DNA of 37,144 nt. Source: Actinomycetes bacterium. GTDB taxonomy: Bacteria; Actinomycetota; Actinomycetes; Propionibacteriales; Nocardioidaceae. The stretch is from assembly GCA_023460975.1 (NCBI GenBank), contig JAEWOG010000075.1, positions 1 through 37,144 of the forward strand, read 5' to 3'. This document shows positions 32,445 through 37,144 of this stretch, piece after piece. The notes under the pieces are model-generated. The model did not search any database. It saw nothing but the letters and a program-made list of their open reading frames with translations, and was not told the DNA's origin. The position numbers and the translations under genes were made by a program. The number at the start of each line of letters is the position of its first letter. The stretch's first letter is position 1.

Positions 32445-33031
32445 GACGTACGGGTGAGGTCCGTGTGGATCTCCACGACTCGGCGACGAAGATCCTCGAG
32501 GGTCCCGGTGTTGTCGATGAGGTGCGTGGCGATGGCTCGACGCTGCTCACGGGTGGCCTGGGCAGCGAGCCGGGCACGAGCATCCTCGATGCTCATGCCC
32601 CGGTGGGAGACCATCCGCTCCTCGGCGACCTCGGCGGGCACGTCGACCACGATCACCGCGTCGAAGGTGTCGGCCCGGCCGGACTCCGCGAGCAGCGGGA
32701 TGTCGTGCACCACGAGCTCCTCGGGTCCCGCCGACGCCTCGAGCGCCGTGATCCGCTCGAAGACCAGGGGATGCACGATCGCTTCCAGTCGTCGGCGCGC
32801 CGCCTCGTCGGCAAACACCAACTGCCCCATGGCCACCCGGTCGAGGTCACCCTCGGGCAGCAACACGGTGGAACCGAACTCCTCCACCACCCGGGCCAGC
32901 CCCGGCGTCCCGCGCTCGACCACCTCGCGCGCGAGGGCATCGGCGTCGATCACCACAGCGCCGAGCTCCGCGAGGATCGCCGACACCGTGCTCTTGCCGG
33001 AGGCGATGCTCCCGGTCAGCCCCACGCGCAT
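32441..33031 (-). CDS. coaE: Dephospho-CoA kinase
   Basis: CoaE performs the last step of coenzyme A synthesis by phosphorylating dephospho-CoA. The 196-residue protein has the P-loop GSIASGKS at 7-14, VIDADALAREVVERG (the catalytic Asp region), HPLVFERI, and VVHDIPLLAESG. Some actinobacterial CoaE proteins carry a C-terminal UPF0157 domain; this one does not. The ATG is one base after the aminotransferase stop, and its end overlaps the GH3 gene. Confidence 0.94.
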   Translation of the reverse strand: MRVGLTGSIASGKSTVSAILAELGAVVIDADALAREVVERGTPGLARVVEEFGSTVLLPEGDLDRVAMGQLVFADEAARRRLEAIVHPLVFERITALEASAGPEELVVHDIPLLAESGRADTFDAVIVVDVPAEVAEERMVSHRGMSIEDARARLAAQATREQRRAIATHLIDNTGTLEDLRRRVVEIHTDLTRTS

Positions 33032-33032
33032 C

Positions 33033-34316
33033 TCAGGCCTGGCCGGTCAGCTTCTCCGCAGCCGCGAGCAACACGCACGTCGCCACGGCCTCCATCGCAG
33101 CCGTCACCTCGGCCAGCGGCGGCATCGTGGGCGCCAGGCGAATGTTGGTGTTGTCCGGGTCCTTCTTGTACGGGAAGGACGAGCCGGCAGGAGTGAGCGC
33201 AATGCCCGCCGCCTTGGCCAGCTCAACGACTCGCGAAGCCGTCCCCGGCAGCACGTCGAGGTTGACGAAGTAACCGCCGGTCGGGGTGTTCCATGTGGCC
33301 ACCCCGGTGCCAGCCAGACGCTCGGAGAGCACCCGGTCCACCTCGGCGAACTTGGGCGCGATGATCTCGCGGTGCTTCACCATGTGCTGGCGGACGCCGG
33401 CGGCGTCGCCGAAGAACTGGACGTGACGCAGGTGGTTGACCTTGTCCGGGCCGATGGACCCCATGCCGAGGTGCTTGAGGTACCACGCCACCTGCTCGAC
33501 CGATGCGGCCAGGAACGCCACGCCGGCGCCGGCGAAGGTGATCTTGGACGTCGAGGCGAACATGATCGGGCGGTGCGGGTTGCCCACCGCGCTGGCGAGG
33601 CTGAGCACGTCCGCGCTCTTGGCCTCCTCCTCGGTGAGGTGGTGCAGCGCGTAGGCGTTGTCCCAGAAGATCTTGAAGTCTCCCGCTGCCGTTGGCATGG
33701 AGACCAGGCGCTCTGCCACCTCCTGGCTGCACACAGCGCCCGAGGGGTTCGCGTAGGTCGGCACGATCCACATGCCCTTGATCGTCGGGTCGTCCGCGAC
33801 CAGGCGCGCCACGGCTTCGGCGTCGGGTCCGTCCTCGTTCATCGGCACGGTGATCATCTCGATGCCGAGGCTCTCCAGCAGGCCGAAGTGACGGTCGTAC
33901 CCGGGGACGGGACAGATGAAGCGGACGGTGTCCTCCCGCACCCACGGGCGCTCGGAGTCGACGCCGCCGAACAGCAGCAGGTCCACGAGGCAGTCGCGCA
34001 TCATCGTCAGGCTGGAGTTGCCGCCTGCGACGACCTGCTCCGGCTCGACCCAGAGCAGTTCGGCGAACATCTCGCGCAGCTCGGCGAGGCCCTCAAGGCC
34101 GCCGTAGTTGCGCACGTCGGTCCCCGTGCGGTCCTTGAAGCCCCGGGGCAGCGTGAGCAGCTCGTCGCTCAGATCCAGCTGTGCGGCTGCCGGCTTGCCC
34201 CGCGTGAGGTCAAGCGTGAGCCCCTGCCCCTGGAGGGCTTCGTACGCCGCCCGCTGCTCAGCGAGGAAGGCGGTCAGGTCGGCGGTGGACATCGCGGCGA
34301 GGTCAGTGGTGCTCAC
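33033..34316 (-). CDS. Aspartate aminotransferase-type PLP enzyme
   Basis: The 427-residue fold-type I enzyme has LDLTRGKPAAAQLD near residue 35, the NYGG loop near 70, and TYANPSGAVCS near 187. WDNAYALHHL is near 218 and the PLP lysine is K258 in STSKITFAGAG. These match the actinobacterial aspartate aminotransferase subgroup first seen in Corynebacterium, which transfers the amino group between aspartate and 2-oxoglutarate. Exact substrates are inferred. GTG 34316 lies exactly six bases after TAAACT and has no ribosome binding site, so I prefer it, as a leaderless start, over the ATG eight codons later. Confidence 0.88.
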   Translation of the reverse strand: MSTTDLAAMSTADLTAFLAEQRAAYEALQGQGLTLDLTRGKPAAAQLDLSDELLTLPRGFKDRTGTDVRNYGGLEGLAELREMFAELLWVEPEQVVAGGNSSLTMMRDCLVDLLLFGGVDSERPWVREDTVRFICPVPGYDRHFGLLESLGIEMITVPMNEDGPDAEAVARLVADDPTIKGMWIVPTYANPSGAVCSQEVAERLVSMPTAAGDFKIFWDNAYALHHLTEEEAKSADVLSLASAVGNPHRPIMFASTSKITFAGAGVAFLAASVEQVAWYLKHLGMGSIGPDKVNHLRHVQFFGDAAGVRQHMVKHREIIAPKFAEVDRVLSERLAGTGVATWNTPTGGYFVNLDVLPGTASRVVELAKAAGIALTPAGSSFPYKKDPDNTNIRLAPTMPPLAEVTAAMEAVATCVLLAAAEKLTGQA

Positions 34317-34322
34317 GGGGCC

Positions 34323-34328
34323 AGTTTA
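34323..34328 (-). promoter_or_regulatory. Candidate -10 box giving leaderless aminotransferase mRNA
   Basis: TAAACT on the minus strand matches TANNNT and is followed by exactly six bases and then the GTG start. It would drive the aminotransferase-coaE-GH3 unit. Confidence 0.5.
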
Positions 34329-34418
34329 GGAGACGCACCCTCCCCCGGCACCGGGGCGTCCACGCGCGCGGCACACCTCATCTGACCCTGCGCATACCTG
34401 GAGAGGGCGCCTCCCGGA

Positions 34419-34424
34419 GATACT
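34419..34424 (+). promoter_or_regulatory. Candidate -10 box giving leaderless AMP-ligase mRNA
   Basis: GATACT agrees with TATAAT at four positions and ends six bases before the GTG start at 34431. No close ribosome binding site is present. The nearest GGAG is too far upstream. Confidence 0.4.
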
Positions 34425-34430
34425 GGCTCG

Positions 34431-35741
34431 GTGAGCGAAACTGACGGCGTCACGGCTGGCGACCTGACCGAGGGCGACCGTGTGGTCCTCCTCCTGCCCA
34501 GCAGCGAGGCCTACGCACACGCCACCTTGGCCATGCTCTGCGCGGGCATCCAGCCGGTCCCGCTCGACCCAGCCCTCACTGCGGCCGAACTCGAGCCCGT
34601 CCTCGCGGACGTACGAGCACGCATGGTGGTCACCGACGAGGACCAACTGGAGGCCTTGCGCGCGCTGGGCCCCACGGACCTGACCGGAGCACTCCCGCGG
34701 GCGCGGCCGATGCACCTGACCTCGGGGACGACCGGACGCCGCAAGGCGGTCGACTCGGGAATCCTGTCCCGCGCCCACGCCGCCGCGTTGGTGCGCGAGG
34801 AACGTGACGAGTGGAGGTTCACCCCTCACGACGTGCATCTCATCATGAGCCCCCTCTATCACTCAGCTCCACTGAGATTTGCGCACGGAACCCTTCTGGC
34901 CGGGGGACGCCTCGTGGTCCCCGGGTCGTTCGACCCCGCACTCATGAGCCGCGCCATCGCCGAGGGAGGGGTCACCACGACGTTCTGCGTCCCCACCCAC
35001 CTGCAGCGTCTCTTCGCTCACTGGGACCACCACGGGACCCCGAACCTGAGTGGGTTTCGACTCCTGGCTCACGCGGGCGCCCCCTGCCCGCGCGAGGTCA
35101 AGCAGCGCCTGATCGACGTGTTCCCTCAGGACACCACGTGGGAGTTCTACGGCTCGACCGAGGGACAGTTCACCTCGTGCTCTGCCCAGGAGTGGATCGA
35201 ACACCCTGGCACCGTGGGGCGAGCACGCCGCGGCCGTCGCCTCTTCAGCGACCCCGATGGCACCCTGTGGTGCGTTGTTCCCGACCACGCACGGTTCAGC
35301 TACTTCGGGGCGCCTGACAAGACCGCGGCGACGTGGCGGCGTACGCACGACGGCTGGGCCTTCACGGTCGGCGACGCCGGCAGCGTCGATGCCGATGGAT
35401 ACGTCACCCTCCACGGGCGCCGCGATGACCTGATCATCACTGGCGGCGTCAATGTCTACCCCCTCGAGGTCGAGTCCGCCCTGCTGGAGGCTCCCGGCGT
35501 CGATGACGTCGCCGTGTACGGGCGCCCTGACGACACCTGGGGCACCCGCGTGTGCGCTGCGGTCGTGGGCACGCCGGACCCCGAGTTCCTGCGGGAGTTC
35601 GCGCGCACCCGGCTCTCGGGACCGCGCCGTCCCAAGGAGTACGCCTTCCTGAGCGAATTGCCCCGCAACCCCACCGGGAAGGTCCTGCGCGGGGCCGTGG
35701 CAGCGCTCGTGGACGCTCAGCCAGCGAACGCGCGTCGGTAG
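34431..35741 (+). CDS. Short AMP-forming acyl-CoA synthetase/ligase (ANL family)
   Basis: The enzyme would activate a carboxylic acid as an acyl-AMP and probably pass it to CoA. The 436-residue protein is shorter than usual (about 500-550) because the first 40-60 residues of the fold are missing; it begins close to GDRVVLLLPSSEAY. The core motifs are intact: LTSGTTGRRKAV (96-107), YGSTEG (240-245), VGDAGSVDADGY (D315), GRRDDLIITGGVNVYPLEVE (329-348) and the catalytic K417 in PRNPTGKVLRG. The acid substrate cannot be told from the sequence; MenE-like and medium-chain acids are possible. It converges on the GlxA-type regulator with a 25-base overlap. Confidence 0.85.
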   Translation: MSETDGVTAGDLTEGDRVVLLLPSSEAYAHATLAMLCAGIQPVPLDPALTAAELEPVLADVRARMVVTDEDQLEALRALGPTDLTGALPRARPMHLTSGTTGRRKAVDSGILSRAHAAALVREERDEWRFTPHDVHLIMSPLYHSAPLRFAHGTLLAGGRLVVPGSFDPALMSRAIAEGGVTTTFCVPTHLQRLFAHWDHHGTPNLSGFRLLAHAGAPCPREVKQRLIDVFPQDTTWEFYGSTEGQFTSCSAQEWIEHPGTVGRARRGRRLFSDPDGTLWCVVPDHARFSYFGAPDKTAATWRRTHDGWAFTVGDAGSVDADGYVTLHGRRDDLIITGGVNVYPLEVESALLEAPGVDDVAVYGRPDDTWGTRVCAAVVGTPDPEFLREFARTRLSGPRRPKEYAFLSELPRNPTGKVLRGAVAALVDAQPANARR

Positions 35742-36709
35742 CTGCTGGGGCTCACTCCCCGCACCCTTGCGAAGTGGTGGCGCAGCGCTGCTGCGTTGGC
35801 GAAGCCCACGCGAGCGGCCACCTGGTCGATCGAGGAGTCCCCGCGCTCGAGCAACTCCTCGGCAGCTGCGACGCGCCGGGCCAGCACCCAGCCGTACGGG
35901 GTCACCCCGGTCTCATCCTTGAAGCGTCGGGCGAAGGTGCGCGTCGACATGTTCACCTGGCGCGCCAGCGTGTCCACGGACAGGTCCTCCGTCAGGTGGT
36001 CAGCGATCCACACCATGAGGGACGACAGCACCTCCGAGTCACACGTCGGCACCGGTCGGGCGATGAACTGCGCCTGACCGCCCTCGCGGTGCGCGGGTAC
36101 GACCATGCGCCTGGCAGTGTCGGCAGCCACCTTCGTACCGAAGGTGTCCCTGACCAGATGCAGCGCGGCGTCGATGCCGGCAGCCGTGCCCGCGCCGGTC
36201 AGGATGTGCTCGTCGTGGACGTAGAGGACATCCTCCTCGAACAACGCCCGCGGGAAGGCGCGCGCCATCACTGCCGCGTGCCGCCAGTGCGTCGTGAATC
36301 GCCGACCGTCCAGGGCCCCCGCAGCACCCAGGGTGTAGGCCGCCGTGCAGTGCGCGAGCAGGAGTCCACGGCGAGCATCGATCCGCCGCACCAGATCGAG
36401 GACCTCTGGTGCGGGTTGGGTGTAGTCGCGATGCGGGACGATGCACACCAGATCCGCCGACTCAGCAGCCGCGAGGCCGTGCTCGACGACGAGGTCGAAC
36501 CCCTGCCCAGTCGGCACGCGGCCCGGACGCGGCGTCACGACGGTGAGTGCGAAGACGGGGTTGTCATCCTCGGGGTGGTACGGCTCCCCCCACACCTCAC
36601 ACATGGTGCCGAGGCCGAACATCTCCACGCCGTCCTGGACGACGATGGCCACGCTGCGAAGGGCGTGCGGTGAGGACGTGGCAACCGGTTCTGCCTGGGT
36701 CGAGCGCAT
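35717..36709 (-). CDS. GlxA-family transcriptional regulator (DJ-1/PfpI plus AraC HTH)
   Basis: The 330-residue protein joins a DJ-1/PfpI-like sensor domain (about 18-190) to a C-terminal AraC/XylS DNA-binding domain (about 235-328). The sensor has C121 in LLAHCTAAYTLGAAG at the nucleophile-elbow position and GRRFTTHW. The DNA-binding part includes LSVDTLARQVNMSTRTFARR and the second helix-turn-helix around VAARVGFANAAALRHHFARV. I chose ATG 36709 because GAGGA lies seven bases upstream; GTG 36730 in frame has no such site. Its targets may include the neighbouring ligase or the small gene upstream, but no operator is proven. Confidence 0.9.
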   Translation of the reverse strand: MRSTQAEPVATSSPHALRSVAIVVQDGVEMFGLGTMCEVWGEPYHPEDDNPVFALTVVTPRPGRVPTGQGFDLVVEHGLAAAESADLVCIVPHRDYTQPAPEVLDLVRRIDARRGLLLAHCTAAYTLGAAGALDGRRFTTHWRHAAVMARAFPRALFEEDVLYVHDEHILTGAGTAAGIDAALHLVRDTFGTKVAADTARRMVVPAHREGGQAQFIARPVPTCDSEVLSSLMVWIADHLTEDLSVDTLARQVNMSTRTFARRFKDETGVTPYGWVLARRVAAAEELLERGDSSIDQVAARVGFANAAALRHHFARVRGVSPSSYRRAFAG

Positions 36710-36803
36710 ACCGCCATCCTCGCGCGACACGTGGCGCTAAATCAACGAACAGTGTCTTTCCAGCCACTGGTGGCAGCAAACAAATGAGCGAAGACTTTCT
36801 GCC

Positions 36804-36944
36804 ATGACCACCTTCATCGCATTCCTTCTCCTGCTGTCCCTGCTCGGCGCGACCATCACCACGGTGCTCCACGACCGCCCCAGACGCGCTCCGCGCTCGC
36901 ATCCGGTCGATGACCGTTTCCTGCCGCCGGGAGTCCGATGGTGA
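36804..36944 (+). CDS. Small membrane peptide, 46 residues
   Basis: The peptide begins with one hydrophobic helix (TFIAFLLLLSLLGATITTV, residues 3-21), then a basic, proline-rich stretch (RPRRAPRSHP) and the end DDRFLPPGVRW. Short proteins with a single helix followed by a similar RSH/FLPP tail occur in related actinobacteria as unnamed genes, as far as I recall. AAGACT seven bases before the ATG could be a -10 for a leaderless start. It is divergent from the GlxA-type gene. No function is known. Confidence 0.5.
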   Translation: MTTFIAFLLLLSLLGATITTVLHDRPRRAPRSHPVDDRFLPPGVRW

Positions 36945-36987
36945 AACCACCCCCACTCACACCAGGCGCGGGCCTCGGGCATGGCGA

Positions 36988-37016
36988 AGGGCCCGTACCG
37001 GTCGGGTACGGGCCCT
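36988..37016. terminator. Bidirectional hairpin terminator
   Basis: Perfect 12-bp arms (36988-36999 and 37005-37016) flank a 5-base loop. It lies between the convergent small-peptide gene and the minus-strand gene at the right edge, 11 bases from the latter's stop. There is no U-tract. Confidence 0.75.
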
Positions 37017-37026
37017 CCAACACAAC

Positions 37027-37144
37027 TCAAGCCTTCGTGGCCTTCGGGTCCCGACGACCCGCCATCACGTGCAGCACGATCCCCAGCACCAGCAGGAGAC
37101 CACCACCCACGATCCCGACCATCGGCACCGTGCTCGTGATCATC
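37027..37144 (-). CDS. Small or C-terminal membrane protein fragment at the window edge
   Basis: The reading frame ends at TGA 37029-37027. The visible part has an ATG at 37143 and reads as one hydrophobic helix (MVGIVGGGLLLVLGIVLHVM) followed by AGRRDPKATKA. It could be a complete 38-residue peptide or the C-terminal anchor of a larger exported protein, since a helix plus a basic end is also seen in sortase substrates; no LPXTG motif is visible within the window. The frame is open to the edge, so this cannot be decided here. Confidence 0.45.
   Translation of the reverse strand, partial: MITSTVPMVGIVGGGLLLVLGIVLHVMAGRRDPKATKA

Noticed and set aside
32454..34385. A 643-codon open frame on the plus strand
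   Set aside because: It is antisense to coaE and the aminotransferase, both well supported by motifs and by overlapping junctions.
36755..36766. GCCAC-TG-GTGGC inverted repeat as a GlxA-type operator
   Set aside because: The arms are only 5 bp and the motif is not repeated nearby, so it is too weak to report as a site.
1..37144. tRNA genes, CRISPR arrays, transposases, integrases or phage genes
   Set aside because: I saw no clover-leaf-like sequence, no regularly spaced repeat array and no mobile-element protein. Gaps are short and filled by regulatory DNA.

Overview
The window is high-GC DNA with dense gene packing, many GTG starts and stop/start overlaps, TANNNT-type -10 boxes, and several families typical of Actinomycetota (DUF6167, DUF349, DUF4192, a GlxA-type regulator, long-tailed DinB). 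The protein sequences look most like Nocardioidaceae (order Propionibacteriales). That placement is inference from the families, not from a marker gene. I see no rRNA, tRNA, CRISPR array, insertion sequence or prophage. No gap without a gene exceeds about 210 bases.

Region 1 (1-7609, minus strand) is a conserved housekeeping string. In transcription order it is rarA, a coiled-coil membrane protein, a DUF6167 protein, alaS, ruvX, mltG, aroE and the start of a probable prepilin peptidase. Almost every junction overlaps or has a gap of 10 nt or less. Region 2 (7602-13982, minus) is a complete peptide-type ABC importer in the order permease C, lipoprotein binding protein, permease B, ATPase D, ATPase F. 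Its last gene overlaps rarA, and two tandem hairpins separate the binding protein from permease B.

Region 3 (14160-22667) carries aspS, hisS and a metallo-beta-lactamase-fold hydrolase in one overlapping minus-strand unit, a plus-strand DUF349 protein, then relA, apt and yajC. This is the familiar yajC-secD-secF-apt-relA-hisS neighbourhood, but secD and secF are missing between yajC and apt. Region 4 (22763-26286) has a universal stress protein, a small plus-strand unknown, a glutamate-cysteine-ligase-like enzyme and a DUF4192 protein.

Region 5 (26418-31056) holds dinB, preceded by a possible six-codon leaderless leader peptide, then the 5-oxoprolinase genes pxpABC, and divergently a SigB/HrdB-like sigma factor with a GGGAAT-N18-GTT promoter. 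That promoter suggests control by a SigR/SigH-type stress sigma factor. Region 6 (31158-37144) holds an aminotransferase-coaE-GH3 lipoprotein unit, a short AMP-forming ligase convergent with a GlxA-family regulator, a 46-residue membrane peptide and the end of another membrane protein.

The genes serve translation (three aminoacyl-tRNA synthetases), genome maintenance (RarA, RuvX, DinB), the stringent response and purine salvage (RelA, Apt), envelope work (MltG, GH3) and nutrient use (peptide importer, 5-oxoprolinase). I found no convincing new multi-gene system. The most interesting signals are regulatory: a recurring TANNNT-N6-start arrangement that predicts leaderless mRNAs for relA, the ligase-like gene, the aminotransferase and others; the dinB leader peptide; the stress-type promoter and hairpin before the sigma factor; and the loss of secDF from its usual place.
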